From contig BNUX01000010.1 of the NCBI GenBank assembly GCA_025997675.1, positions 1-53,377 of the forward strand: a DNA stretch of 53,377 bases, in the 5' to 3' direction. Positions within the stretch are counted from its first letter, which is position 1. Each line of letters starts with the position of its first letter. This DNA comes from Spirochaetia bacterium. GTDB taxonomy: Bacteria; Spirochaetota; Spirochaetia; Treponematales; Breznakiellaceae. Made by a program: the position numbers and the translations under genes. The notes beneath the pieces were generated by a model, which saw only the letters and a list, made by a program, of their open reading frames with translations, did no database searches and had not been told where the DNA came from. Of this stretch, positions 42,075-51,433 are shown piece by piece.

Positions 42075-43394
42075 ATGAAAAAAAAAGTACCCTGCGTGAT
42101 TATGGCATTGCTCCTTATTCCGGCTTTCGCTTTTGTGGGCTGCCGGGGAGAAAAATCAAGTGACGAGATCCACATCGGTGCGACCATTTGTTCGGAAGGC
42201 GCCTACGCCCTGGTAGGGGTTCCCTACGGCAATTTCTACAAGGCCTACGTGGATTACGTCAACCAGGCTCCCGAGTATCAGGATATACTCAAGGGCAGAA
42301 ATCTCAAACTTACCGTTTACGATGACAAGGGTGACGGAGCGACCGGCAAAACCTATATCGAAAAACTCATCAACGACGACAAGGTATTCGCCCTGGTAGC
42401 GATCCTGGGAACCTGGAATGTAATCGCCGCCAAGTATGAACTTGAAAACTGCAATATCCCCTCGGTGTATTTTGGTACCGGTTCCAGCGCCCAGATGTTT
42501 GAACCCGCCAGGGGAGGCCAACGGTACATGATGGGCGTCCAGCCTCTGTACAAGACCGAAGGACGGCTGATGTACCTCCGGGCACTCACCAGTTTCCAGG
42601 ACATCAAAAAAATCGGCGTCGTCTACTCTACCGCTGACGACGGGCTCAGCCTGAAGACGGGAATCGAAGAGGAGGCCGCCAAGGACACCCGCCCTGCGGG
42701 ACTTAAACCCACCATCGTTTATCAGCCCATCGGCTCCACCGACGCCGCTGCCATTTCCCCTCAGATTGCCGCCGTCCAGGATGCGGATGTGATTATCGCC
42801 GCGGGAAACCAGGCATACTTCAAGGCGATTTACTCCGCCGCATACTCCAACTCGGTGGCGCGGCCCAAACCGTTTATCACCACCTATGTCAACGCTTCTC
42901 CCACCAATATTCCCACCGAGGCGATTAACCCCGGCGCCGGGGAAATCTACAGCGCCGCCTGGGTTGTTATCACTGAAAAGGGAACCGAAAGCGCCGAGGC
43001 CGCAAGAAGGCAGAAAGACTACGCGGAATACTGCAAAATCGTAGACTTGGATACCAAATATATTCCCGCATCGGAAAAGGCGGCCTACAAGTTTAACGCC
43101 TATTCCATGAGCTCCTACATAGCCCTCAAGCATTTCCTCGCCGGCATTGAGCGGCTGAACGCTTCCGGCAAGCCCCTGACCGCCCAGAACTACCTTGAAG
43201 CCATGGAGAGCGGCCGTATCCCCATCGCCATATCAGGCGGCGTTAACTACGCCGACGGAAGCAGGATAGGCCTTGATGCCCTCTCGTTCGTAAAATACCA
43301 GCCCCCCGCTTCGGGTCCCGCCGCCAATGGAAGTTTTTTTGAAGTTGATCCCATGGCGTCCATTGACGAACTTATTGCGAGGTTGAGCAATTAA
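42075..43394 (+). CDS. LIV-type periplasmic binding lipoprotein
   Basis: The 439-aa protein has a lipoprotein signal (PAFAFVGC). It then shows the type-I binding fold of the leucine-binding family: IHIGATICSEGAYALVGVPYG, a DDKGDGATGKTYIEKLINDDKV segment, and IGVVYSTADDGLSLKTG. It determines what the importer takes up. The ligand is not told by the sequence. GGAGG lies seven bases before the ATG. Confidence 0.87.
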   Translation: MKKKVPCVIMALLLIPAFAFVGCRGEKSSDEIHIGATICSEGAYALVGVPYGNFYKAYVDYVNQAPEYQDILKGRNLKLTVYDDKGDGATGKTYIEKLINDDKVFALVAILGTWNVIAAKYELENCNIPSVYFGTGSSAQMFEPARGGQRYMMGVQPLYKTEGRLMYLRALTSFQDIKKIGVVYSTADDGLSLKTGIEEEAAKDTRPAGLKPTIVYQPIGSTDAAAISPQIAAVQDADVIIAAGNQAYFKAIYSAAYSNSVARPKPFITTYVNASPTNIPTEAINPGAGEIYSAAWVVITEKGTESAEAARRQKDYAEYCKIVDLDTKYIPASEKAAYKFNAYSMSSYIALKHFLAGIERLNASGKPLTAQNYLEAMESGRIPIAISGGVNYADGSRIGLDALSFVKYQPPASGPAANGSFFEVDPMASIDELIARLSN

Positions 43395-43416
43395 AAATTA
43401 AGGAGGAAGAGGTTTT

Positions 43417-44745
43417 ATGAGTTACGATTATTCCGGCAAAATTATCAGCCTTGAGAAGGCGCTGTCCCTGGTTAAGGACGGCGATCACATTGTAACCGGC
43501 ATGGCCGCCGCAGAGGCCCATGACTTTTTTATGGACATCCATAAAATAATCGATCGGGGGGTCAAAAACGTGACGGTCACCAACTGTCTGCCCATGGCCG
43601 AAGGAAAGTACCTTACCGATCCCGATTACATCGGCAAAATAAATGTGAACTCCTGGTTTTATACGCCCCAGCTCAGGCGCAACCATGCCATAGACGCGGT
43701 TTCCTATGTTCCCAACCATCTGCATAACGCCGGGTTGAAACGCCGGGAGCATATTAAAACAAACATTTTTATTTGTAACGCGAGCCTCCCTGATAAACAC
43801 GGGTATATGTCCATATCCCTGTCTGCGACATACGAACGGGGCATCCGGGAAAATGCGGATATGGTTATTCTGGAAATCAACCCCCATGTGCCCCGGGCCT
43901 TTGGGGACGTGGAAGTCCATATCAACGATGTTGATTATCTTATTGAAACCAATTATCCCCTGCCGGAAGTTCCCGATCCTGAACCCACCGAGCTGGATTA
44001 TAAGGTCGGCAAACTGGTGGCTGATGAAATTCGGGATGGCGACTGCCTGCAGCTTGGCATTGGGGGAATGCCCAATGCCATAGCCAAAGCCCTCTATGAC
44101 AAAAAGGATCTGGGGGTACACACGGAAATGCTGACCAGCGAGATGAGCAAACTGTTCCGGGCGGGAGTAATAACCGGCAAACTGAAGCACATACAACCGG
44201 GGAAAATGGCCTGTACCTTTGTTTTCGGAACCAGGCAAATGTACGACTTTGTGGACGATAACCCCGGGGTCATCGTGCTGAACGGCGAGTACATGAACGA
44301 TCCCTATGTCATCGGCCTTAACGACAACCAGGTGTCGATCAATTCCTCGGTGGAGGTGGACGTCACCGGCCAGTGCGCCTCGGAAAGCATAGGCGCCAAA
44401 CAGATCAGCGGTACCGGCGGACAGATGGATACCGCCATCGGCGCCCAGAATTCCAAAGGCGGCAGATCCTACATCTGCCTCTATTCTACCGCGACCATCA
44501 AGGACAAAGACGGGCAGCCCAAAAAGGTCAGCAAGATCGTACCTACCCTGAACCAGGGCGCTATTGTAAGCCTTCCCCGTATGGATGTGGACCGGGTGGT
44601 TACCGAATACGGCATAGCGGAACTGCGGGGGACCAATGTCCGCGAACGGGTCCGGCGCCTGGTCGCCATTGCCCATCCGGATTTCCGGGAAGACATTATG
44701 CGTCAATCCATGGATCTCGGCATTATCGGAAGGAAGTCTTACTAA
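43417..44745 (+). CDS. Acetyl-CoA hydrolase/CoA-transferase family protein
   Basis: The 442-aa protein fits the 4-hydroxybutyrate/butyryl-CoA:acetate CoA-transferase group: DGDCLQLGIGGMPNAIAKAL, then HTEMLTSEM, and the CoA-contact loop GTGGQMDTAIGAQNSKGG. These enzymes move CoA between acetyl-CoA and another acid through a Glu-CoA thioester. In this operon it could activate the imported acid. AAGGAGG precedes the ATG. Confidence 0.87.
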   Translation: MSYDYSGKIISLEKALSLVKDGDHIVTGMAAAEAHDFFMDIHKIIDRGVKNVTVTNCLPMAEGKYLTDPDYIGKINVNSWFYTPQLRRNHAIDAVSYVPNHLHNAGLKRREHIKTNIFICNASLPDKHGYMSISLSATYERGIRENADMVILEINPHVPRAFGDVEVHINDVDYLIETNYPLPEVPDPEPTELDYKVGKLVADEIRDGDCLQLGIGGMPNAIAKALYDKKDLGVHTEMLTSEMSKLFRAGVITGKLKHIQPGKMACTFVFGTRQMYDFVDDNPGVIVLNGEYMNDPYVIGLNDNQVSINSSVEVDVTGQCASESIGAKQISGTGGQMDTAIGAQNSKGGRSYICLYSTATIKDKDGQPKKVSKIVPTLNQGAIVSLPRMDVDRVVTEYGIAELRGTNVRERVRRLVAIAHPDFREDIMRQSMDLGIIGRKSY

Positions 44746-45563
44746 TGGCGGAATTCGAATTTCAGGGGAAACAAGTTTACTACGAGACTTACGGAGAAGG
44801 GGAGCCCCTCCTGCTGCTTAACGGCATTATGATGTCAACCAGGAGCTGGGCTCCCTTCATTGAGAATTTTTCCCGGGACAATCAACTGATACTGGTTGAT
44901 TTTTTTGATCAGGGACAGAGCGCGCGGATGAGCGCCCCTTACGATCACGCAATTCAGATTGCCCTGCTGAACGCCCTCCTTGATACCCTGAAACTTGAAA
45001 CAATAAATATCTGCGGCATTTCCTACGGCGCCGAGGTGGGCCTTGGTTATGCGGTGCGCTTCCCCCAAAAAGTACGGCGGCTGGTCCTGTTCAACGGGGC
45101 CGCCCGCACCCCGCCCCTGTTGGCCGACATCGGCCATGCCTGGAACGAGGCGGCCAAATTGGAGGGCGGCCTGGCCTATTACCTGGCGGCAATTCCGGTA
45201 GTGTATTCGGATGTATTTTACGAGCGGGAAAAGGCATGGATGGATACACGAAAAGAACTCCTTGTTCCGTTCTTCGCGAGCACCGAGGTTAAGGAACGGC
45301 TTATCCGCCTTACAAACAGTTCGGAAAATTTTAACGTGATTGATAAACTTGCGACGCTTGATATGCCGGTCCTGGTGGTAAGCGCCGAAAAGGATTATTT
45401 AATCCCCTTACGGGAACAGGAAACCATGATTCAGAAAATCAGGAAGGCCCACCATGTACTACTACCCGGCTGCGGTCACGCTTCCATGTACGAGAAGCCC
45501 CTGCTTTTCAGCAGCCTAGCGCTGGGTTTCATCAATTCACCTGGCGGCGAGTTTGCTATGTAG
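44745..45563 (+). CDS. Alpha/beta hydrolase
   Basis: The 272-aa protein has the nucleophile elbow GISYGAE (Ser), an acid in SAEKDYLIPL and the His in PGCGHASMYE. The oxyanion-type LLLNGIMMSTRSW is also present. Its start overlaps the CoA-transferase stop (TAATG), so it belongs to the operon. It may hydrolyse an ester, a thioester or a C-C bond of a diketo intermediate. The substrate is unknown. Confidence 0.85.
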   Translation: MAEFEFQGKQVYYETYGEGEPLLLLNGIMMSTRSWAPFIENFSRDNQLILVDFFDQGQSARMSAPYDHAIQIALLNALLDTLKLETINICGISYGAEVGLGYAVRFPQKVRRLVLFNGAARTPPLLADIGHAWNEAAKLEGGLAYYLAAIPVVYSDVFYEREKAWMDTRKELLVPFFASTEVKERLIRLTNSSENFNVIDKLATLDMPVLVVSAEKDYLIPLREQETMIQKIRKAHHVLLPGCGHASMYEKPLLFSSLALGFINSPGGEFAM

Positions 45564-45594
45564 CTAAAACTTTGCATAATGTGTTCTTTTTTAT

Positions 45595-45623
45595 TTGCAT
45601 TTACCGGGGGATTGTAGTACTAT
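45595..45623 (+). promoter_or_regulatory. Promoter upstream of minisatellite B
   Basis: TTGCAT (45595-45600), 17-bp spacer, TACTAT (45618-45623). The start near 45630 would place the whole array B in a 5' leader of about 225 bases. Confidence 0.6.
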
Positions 45624-45678
45624 AGAAGAAGCGGCAATTTCACCCCCCCAGTTTGAGAAAGTACTGTCCGGCAGCTAA

Positions 45679-45840
45679 AAACATGTTTTTAGCGGCGATA
45701 AACATGTTTTTAGCGGCGATAAACATGTTTTTAGCGGTGATAAACATGTTTTTAGCAGTGATAAACATGTTTTTAGCGGCGATAAACATGTTTTTAGCGG
45801 CGATAAACATGTTTTTAGCAGCGATAAACATGTTTTTAGC
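45679..45840. repeat. 21-bp minisatellite of a different sequence (array B)
   Basis: Seven full units of 21 bp and one partial. Each has the palindromic core AAACATGTTT followed by TTAGCGGCGAT (variants GCGGTGAT, GCAGTGAT and GCAGCGAT). The last unit runs directly into the AAGGAG ribosome site of the next gene. The length and the central CATG palindrome match arrays A1-A3, but the sequence does not. Confidence 0.96.
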
Positions 45841-45855
45841 AAGGAGTGTGTATAT

Positions 45856-46506
45856 ATGAATAGAAATTTAATCCCCCTCGCGGGAATCCTTTTGTACCCG
45901 TTTCTCTTAAATATCATGCCGATTATCGTGGCAAACGCCGCCGCCTGGGGGATTCTCGCCATTGCGGTCAATATCCTGCAGGCCAAGGTTACGCTTTTTA
46001 TGCACGCTTGGCTGGTCTTTATCACCCCCAATTCCGGGAAGGTTGACCGGGACACTATGAATGTGGCCCTAAAAGCGGTCCGGCCGGCCATGGCGGCATT
46101 CGCCAGGGCTTACCTCCTCTATAACCCCCTGGTAAGCGACGCCCAGCGGGCTCAAATGGGCTTTGGCCCGAAACCCAAGCCGGTCCAGGAGTGGGGCAAC
46201 GTCCCGATCCTATCGGTGGAACATGCGGTCCGCCGAGTCAAGATCCGGTTCAAGGGTACGGATACCGCAAAGCGGCAGGGCAAGGCCGTCGGCGCACAGC
46301 AGATTGAAGTGGCCATCAAATTTTCCGCCACAAAGCCTCTTAGTGTGAACGATTACACCAGCCTGAGGAAAGCCACCAAATCCCCCCTGGTCATCACCTG
46401 CACTGAGGAGCAGCGGGGGTCCTGCATGTGGTTCTGGGCGCGCTGGGTAACCGACGCGAGCCAGGAAGGCGCCTGGAGCGAAATGTACCCCGTGTATTTT
46501 ACCTAA
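45856..46506 (+). CDS. Unknown protein with a C-terminal beta-sandwich-like segment
   Basis: The 216-aa protein has a hydrophobic N-terminal stretch (AGILLYPFLLNIMPIIVANAAAWGILAIAV). The middle has FARAYLLYNPLVSDAQRAQMGF. The end has TCTEEQRGSCMWFWARWVTDASQEGAWSEMYPVYF. The RG-x-C-x-W-F-W-A-R-W...G-x-W-S-E pattern resembles the last strands of a fibronectin-III-like domain found in repeat-associated proteins of gut bacteria. The match is from memory of the pattern. AAGGAG lies nine bases before the ATG and abuts the array. Confidence 0.6.
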   Translation: MNRNLIPLAGILLYPFLLNIMPIIVANAAAWGILAIAVNILQAKVTLFMHAWLVFITPNSGKVDRDTMNVALKAVRPAMAAFARAYLLYNPLVSDAQRAQMGFGPKPKPVQEWGNVPILSVEHAVRRVKIRFKGTDTAKRQGKAVGAQQIEVAIKFSATKPLSVNDYTSLRKATKSPLVITCTEEQRGSCMWFWARWVTDASQEGAWSEMYPVYFT

Positions 46507-46519
46507 GTAGGGGTTTAGC

Positions 46520-47017
46520 CTACTTCACCGCCCCGCAGCAATGCTTGTACTTCTTCCCGCTCCCGCAAGGGCAAGGCTCGTTGCGCCCCACCTTTGGCGT
46601 CGCCCGGACGATAGTCTTCGGCACAACATCCCCTTCGTCGTAGAGCCACTGCCCGTCAACCTTCTTGAACCGGGCCCGCTCGTGGTGAATATCCCGCAGC
46701 CCGTCCCGTTCATAGGAGGCTTCAAACTCCACGGTTCCCTCGGTGTCGGCGCTTTCGCCCTTGGTGACCGAAAGTATCTTTAAGCCCAGCCACCGGGAGC
46801 CTTCGCTCCAGGCGCGGGTTCCCTTTATGTCGATGTTCTGTTTCCCATCCTTATTCTGCACGCAGGTTTCCACAATGTAATCCACGGCGTGTTCCGCGTA
46901 GGCGGTGTACCGGCTGCGCATCAGGGCTTCTGCGGTGGGGGGCTTTTGGGCTCCGGTGATGTAGGGCTCGCAACATTCGGCGTAGGGGCGGCCGGAGCCG
47001 CAGGGGCACAATTTCAT
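46520..47017 (-). CDS. ychJ: YchJ-family SEC-C motif protein
   Basis: The 165-aa protein has a SEC-C zinc motif at each end: [14 protein letters not shown] and [15 protein letters not shown]. Between them lies the YchJ domain ([24 protein letters not shown]). The SEC-C motif binds zinc. Its role in the cell is not established. Confidence 0.9.
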   Translation of the reverse strand: MKLCPCGSGRPYAECCEPYITGAQKPPTAEALMRSRYTAYAEHAVDYIVETCVQNKDGKQNIDIKGTRAWSEGSRWLGLKILSVTKGESADTEGTVEFEASYERDGLRDIHHERARFKKVDGQWLYDEGDVVPKTIVRATPKVGRNEPCPCGSGKKYKHCCGAVK

Positions 47018-47036
47018 GGGGTTCTCCTTAGTACTA

Positions 47037-48407
47037 TTATAGGGTATCGGCCAGGGCGGAAAGTTCCGCCGGGATGGTCCGGGCTTGGGCGATGCGGCAG
47101 AGGGCGGTTTTTATAGCCGCCGGAGCCTTGACGGGGCCGGCCAGGGGTTCCACGGTTTCCGCGAACTTTGCCGGGTGGGCGGTGGCAAGTACCGCCAGGG
47201 GACCTCTGACCGGGGCTTCCCCGGCGGACAGTATATCTACTGCCCGCCATCCCACCGCGCCGTGGGGATCGAGGAAGTAGGAGTATTGCTGATGCACGGC
47301 GGCTATGGTTTTCCGGGTATCCTCGTCGGACACGTGGACGCCGCGGATCATTCCGCGCAGTGTTTCTAAGGTCCAGTGGGCGGTCATGCGTTCAAAGTTG
47401 CTGGGGGCGCCTACGTCCATGGCGTTGGAAATGGTTGCCTGGGATAACCGGGCATGGTATTCGCCGCTTGCAAGGTAATCCGGCACCGTTTTGTTGATGT
47501 TGGTGGCGGCAATGAAACCACGGATGGGAGCGCCCATCTTCAATGCGTAGAGCCCCGCAGTAAGATTGCCGAAGTTGCCGCTGGGCACACAAAAAGTGAT
47601 GGGGCTTCCCGCCTTGACACCGTGGATAGCGTTGGCGGCGGTGTGTTCGTTCATCCCGGGTACACGTGGGGTAGCCTCACCATCGCTGTCGGTCTTGCCG
47701 GCAAAGGCTTTGCCTGCGGCGGCGCTGTAGTAGATGGCCTGGGGAATGAGGCGGGCTACATTGATGGAGTTGGCCGAGGAGAGGGCTACGCGTTTCCGTA
47801 AACCCTCGTCGGCGAAGGCGGCTTTTACCAGGGCCTGGCAGTCGTCAAAGCTGCCCTCTACCGCCAGGGCGCTGATGTTGCCGCCAAGGCCGGCGATCTG
47901 CTTTTCCTGCAGGGGGGTCACCCGGCCTTTGGGGTAGAGCACGGTGACGGAAATGCCCTCCACGCCGTAGAAGCCGTCGGCCACCGCGCCGCCGGTGTCG
48001 CCGGAGGTGGCTACCAGAATACGCAGGGGCTTGTCCTCGCCGCGGCGGAGGTAGGAAAAGGCGCGGGCCATGAAGCGGGCGCCGAAGTCCTTGAAGGCGG
48101 CGGTGGGGCCGTGGAAAAGTTCCAGCACCAGGCGGTCACCCACAGGGATCAGGGGCGCGGTAAAGGGATAGGCCGAGTGGACCAGATCCATCAATACGGC
48201 GTCGGGCAGTTCCCCCCGGACATAGGGACGGATGGTTTCAAAGGCGATGTCAAAAAAGTTCATGGTTCCCAGGGAACTTTTTACGTTCCCCGGGTAGGAG
48301 GGGATCTCTTCGGGAATGAAGAGACCGCCGTCCGGGGCAAGGCCTCCGAGGGCGGCGGCAGCAAAACTAACCGGGTTTGACCGGCTTCCGGTACTGTAAT
48401 AACGCAT
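47037..48407 (-). CDS. thrC: Threonine synthase
   Basis: The 456-aa PLP enzyme makes threonine from O-phosphohomoserine. The PLP Lys is in [29 protein letters not shown] and [15 protein letters not shown] are the phosphate and pyridine contacts. The YSTGSRS start is normal for the longer bacterial ThrC type. It lies 19 bp before YchJ and 10 bp after the alcohol dehydrogenase on the same strand. Confidence 0.94.
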   Translation of the reverse strand: MRYYSTGSRSNPVSFAAAALGGLAPDGGLFIPEEIPSYPGNVKSSLGTMNFFDIAFETIRPYVRGELPDAVLMDLVHSAYPFTAPLIPVGDRLVLELFHGPTAAFKDFGARFMARAFSYLRRGEDKPLRILVATSGDTGGAVADGFYGVEGISVTVLYPKGRVTPLQEKQIAGLGGNISALAVEGSFDDCQALVKAAFADEGLRKRVALSSANSINVARLIPQAIYYSAAAGKAFAGKTDSDGEATPRVPGMNEHTAANAIHGVKAGSPITFCVPSGNFGNLTAGLYALKMGAPIRGFIAATNINKTVPDYLASGEYHARLSQATISNAMDVGAPSNFERMTAHWTLETLRGMIRGVHVSDEDTRKTIAAVHQQYSYFLDPHGAVGWRAVDILSAGEAPVRGPLAVLATAHPAKFAETVEPLAGPVKAPAAIKTALCRIAQARTIPAELSALADTL

Positions 48408-48417
48408 AAAACTCCGC

Positions 48418-49530
48418 CTACCCTATGGATTTTTTGAATATATCCAGCAGTTCTGCTTTCTCAAACCGGAATATGCCATTGGCAATACTCCTGGCCTTGG
48501 AAGCCTGTTCGGCGTATTGTTCCAGTTCGGCGGCGGTGAAGGTTTCCTTCTTTCCAAACAGCCCGTCAAGGATACCGGCAAATTCATCCGGGGACCTTAC
48601 CTTCAGACAGGATAGTATTACCGGAATGCGTTTAGAATCGCTGTTTTTTTCCTTTTGTTCTATTGCCCTTAGGAACTCTGCGAAAATCAAACCGTTGGCC
48701 CTGCCGTGATCGATATTGCGATGATAGGTAAGGCTATAGCCCATGGAGTGAACCACATTGGTTCCCGTGTTGGCGATAACCATCCCCGCCAGCATCGCTG
48801 CGTAGAGCAGCTTTTGCCGTATGCCCATATCCAGTTCCCGGTCGCCGCTCAGAGCGCCGAAACACCCGGCGACCACCGCAACGCTTTCTTTTGCCAGGGT
48901 GTCGGTAAGGGCCCCCGCCGTCCGGGAAAGCATACCCTCCACCGCGTGGGTCAGGGCGTCAACGGCGGTATTAATCGTGGTGGCCCGGCTGAGACCGAGG
49001 GTATATTTGGCGTCCAGGAATGCAAAGCGGGGAAATAGTGCGGGAAACTTGAGGGAGGTTTTGGTTTTGGCCGCATGGTTTGTGAGGACAGCGGTGGGGG
49101 TAACTTCGGACCCGGTACCGGCGGTGGTGGGAACCGCCACAATAGGCAGGGCCCTGGTAAAGGCGGCGCTGAACAGACCGGATTTTTCAACCGGATTCAG
49201 CGCCAGCACCGCTGCCCCCTTGGCGGCATCCAGGGGAGAACCGCCCCCCAGTCCCACCACAAAATCGCAGCCCTCCCGCTTTACCGCCTCCGCCGCTTCA
49301 TAGATACAGTCCACCGTGGGATTGCTCATCACCGAATCGTACAAAAAGGAGGATTGCCCGTTCGCTTCCAGGGCGCGCGCCATATCCGCCAGGGAACCGT
49401 TGGCCTTGGCCGAACTTTTTCCGCTTACAATCAGCGCCTTTTCCCCCAGGTCTTTGAGGAGGGCCCGGTTACTGAAAATACAGTCATCACCAATGATAAC
49501 CCTGGTGGGCATAAAATAACTGCTATCCAT
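48418..49530 (-). CDS. Iron-containing alcohol dehydrogenase
   Basis: The 370-aa enzyme has GLGGGSPLDAAKG for the NAD(P) site, TAGTGSEVTP, and the metal ligands in TAVDALTHAVEG and VHSMGYSLTYHRNIDHGRANG. It probably reduces an aldehyde or oxidises an alcohol in fermentation. It lies between the Lrp gene and thrC on the same strand. Confidence 0.87.
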   Translation of the reverse strand: MDSSYFMPTRVIIGDDCIFSNRALLKDLGEKALIVSGKSSAKANGSLADMARALEANGQSSFLYDSVMSNPTVDCIYEAAEAVKREGCDFVVGLGGGSPLDAAKGAAVLALNPVEKSGLFSAAFTRALPIVAVPTTAGTGSEVTPTAVLTNHAAKTKTSLKFPALFPRFAFLDAKYTLGLSRATTINTAVDALTHAVEGMLSRTAGALTDTLAKESVAVVAGCFGALSGDRELDMGIRQKLLYAAMLAGMVIANTGTNVVHSMGYSLTYHRNIDHGRANGLIFAEFLRAIEQKEKNSDSKRIPVILSCLKVRSPDEFAGILDGLFGKKETFTAAELEQYAEQASKARSIANGIFRFEKAELLDIFKKSIG

Positions 49531-49568
49531 TTCGGTATACTACCCCTAACATCGGTTTGTACGCAATA

Positions 49569-50021
49569 CTATTCCGCCCCAATAGACGCCTCATCCTTGA
49601 TGCTGGTCAGAATGGTTATGGTGCTGGTGTTGATCACCCGTTTTTCAAGGCGCATCACCTCAATAAGCTGCTCCATATCCTTTACGGAGCGGGTGACTAT
49701 CTTCAGCATATATTCATACGTACCCGTAATGCGGTGGCACTCAAGAATTTCCGGGCAGTGCATGACAAAATCCACAAAATCCCGGTCATAGTCGATGTCG
49801 TGGCGGCTGAATTCCACCATGCAGAAGCAGGTGAACTCCTTATTGAACTTTTTGGGGTCCAAAATGGCCGCGTATTCCTTTATATAGCCCGCGTGTTCCA
49901 GTTTATGCAGCCGCTCACTGGTACTCGGCAGGGAACGGTCTACTTCATGACTGAGCTCTTTCAGGGGTATACGGGCCTTTTTCCGCAGAATATCCAGGAT
50001 CTTCCGGTCAATGGCGTCCAT
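49569..50021 (-). CDS. Lrp/AsnC-family regulator
   Basis: The 150-aa protein starts MDAIDRKILDILRKKARI with a winged helix (LKELSHEVDRSLPSTSERLHKLEHAGYI). An AsnC ligand-binding domain follows, with ITGTYEYMLKIVTRSVKDMEQLI. The divergent neighbour is alanine dehydrogenase, so it is probably the alanine-responsive activator of that operon, as AldR/BkdR-type proteins are elsewhere. An alternative start 17 codons upstream has no support. Confidence 0.88.
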   Translation of the reverse strand: MDAIDRKILDILRKKARIPLKELSHEVDRSLPSTSERLHKLEHAGYIKEYAAILDPKKFNKEFTCFCMVEFSRHDIDYDRDFVDFVMHCPEILECHRITGTYEYMLKIVTRSVKDMEQLIEVMRLEKRVINTSTITILTSIKDEASIGAE

Positions 50022-50063
50022 GGGTTCAGAATAGCATATAATGAAAACCGATATAATAGGGGC

Positions 50064-50093
50064 TTGACGCAAAGATTATTAAGGTGATATACT
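50064..50093 (+). promoter_or_regulatory. Promoter of the ald operon
   Basis: TTGACG (50064-50069), 18-bp spacer, TATACT (50088-50093). The leader to ald is about 155 bases. Confidence 0.5.
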
Positions 50094-50119
50094 CGTATAG
50101 CCTTAATTATTTAGGCAAT

Positions 50120-50134
50120 ACGCGAATATCGCGT
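50120..50134. promoter_or_regulatory. Inverted repeat, candidate Lrp operator
   Basis: ACGCGA, three bases (ATA), TCGCGT: a perfect 6-3-6 inverted repeat in the Lrp-ald divergent region. The 15-bp length fits Lrp/AsnC sites. A second small repeat CGCTC/GAGCG lies at 50162-50174. Confidence 0.5.
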
Positions 50135-50256
50135 TAATGTTTACATAATTGGTGAAATATGCGCTCAAAGAGCGAAAAATGTATCATAATTGGACCAGCC
50201 GTGGTTTCCCGGATTATCCTGGGAGCGGCGTTTCAACTATTTTACGGAGGTTCTGC

Positions 50257-51372
50257 ATGAAAGTCGGGACAGTTACTGAGATCAAAAAGCATGAGTACCG
50301 GGTTGGCTTGACTCCCAAAGGGGTCGAGGCATTTGTGAAGCACGGCCACGAGGTGTTGGTTCAGAAGGGCGCAGGGGAAGGGTCGGCCTTCCCGGACGAT
50401 CTGTACAAAAAGGCGGGCGCCAAGATCGTGGATAAGGCCGAGGATATCTTTGCCCAGGCCGATATGATTTACAAGGTCAAGGAGCCCCTGGAAGCGGAAT
50501 ATAAGCTCATCCGGGAAGGCCAGATTCTGTATACCTACCTCCACCTTGCGCCGGATAGACCCTTAACCGATGCGCTGATCAAGAGCAAATGTATCGGTAT
50601 TGCCTTTGAAACCATTAAGGACAGCCGGGGCCAGCTCCCCTGCCTGATCCCCATGAGCCAGATTGCAGGCCGCCTTGCCATCCAGGAAGGGGCCAAGTAC
50701 CTGGAAAAGCCCTTCGGCGGGCGCGGCGTGCTGCTCTCCGGTGTTCCCGGTGTTCCCAAGGCGGAAGTGGTGGTCCTCGGGGCCGGCACGGTGGGCGCCA
50801 ATGCGGTGAAAATTGCGGTGGGCTTCGGCGCACGGGTTACGGTGCTGGACGTCAACCTTCAAAAGCTTGAGTATCTGGAGGATATCTACGGCGCGGCCCT
50901 CAATACCCAGTATTCCACCCCTCAAAACATCGACGCCATCCTGCCCACGGCGGACCTGGTTATCGGCGCGGTGCTCATCCCCGGTTCCGCCACCCCCCAA
51001 GTTATCAGGAAGGCCCACCTCAAGACCATGAAGCCGGGGTCGGTAATCGTGGACGTGGCCATTGACCAGGGCGGGAGCAGTGAAGCCAGCCATGTCACCT
51101 ACCATGACAACCCGGTGTATACCGTGGACGGCGTGGTGAACTATTGCGTGGGCAATATGCCCGGCGCAGTGGCGAACACCTCCACCCTCGCCCTGGAGAA
51201 CGCCACCCTGAACTACGGCCTTGCCATTGCGGACAAGGGCGTAGCTGCGGCATTGAAGGCTGACAAGGGCCTCCTCGAAGGGCTCAACACCTTCAAGGGC
51301 AAAGTCACCTATAAGGGCGTGTCCGACGCCCACGGACTGCCCTACGTTCCTGCCACCGAAGTTCTGTCCTAA
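50257..51372 (+). CDS. ald: Alanine dehydrogenase
   Basis: The 371-aa enzyme converts L-alanine and NAD to pyruvate, ammonia and NADH. Visible are KVGTVTEIKKHEYRVGLTP at the start (substrate Arg), YKVKEPLEAEY (Lys), LGAGTVGANAVKIAVGFGA (NAD loop) and VDVAIDQGGSSE (catalytic Asp). ATG 50257 has GGAGG six bases upstream and gives the normal length. An upstream in-frame start is rejected. It is followed by an alanine symporter. Confidence 0.95.
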   Translation: MKVGTVTEIKKHEYRVGLTPKGVEAFVKHGHEVLVQKGAGEGSAFPDDLYKKAGAKIVDKAEDIFAQADMIYKVKEPLEAEYKLIREGQILYTYLHLAPDRPLTDALIKSKCIGIAFETIKDSRGQLPCLIPMSQIAGRLAIQEGAKYLEKPFGGRGVLLSGVPGVPKAEVVVLGAGTVGANAVKIAVGFGARVTVLDVNLQKLEYLEDIYGAALNTQYSTPQNIDAILPTADLVIGAVLIPGSATPQVIRKAHLKTMKPGSVIVDVAIDQGGSSEASHVTYHDNPVYTVDGVVNYCVGNMPGAVANTSTLALENATLNYGLAIADKGVAAALKADKGLLEGLNTFKGKVTYKGVSDAHGLPYVPATEVLS

Positions 51373-51379
51373 GTCCATC

Positions 51380-51415
51380 AAGGCTTTCCCGGCAGTACCC
51401 TGTTGGGAAAGCCTT
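51380..51415 (+). terminator. Intercistronic hairpin between ald and the symporter
   Basis: AAGGCTTTCCC, a 14-base loop, GGGAAAGCCTT: an 11-bp perfect stem. No T-run follows, only AACTTATAAGG, so it may be a partial terminator or an mRNA stability element that lowers symporter expression relative to ald. Confidence 0.55.
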
Positions 51416-51433
51416 AACTTATAAGGAGAGTAT

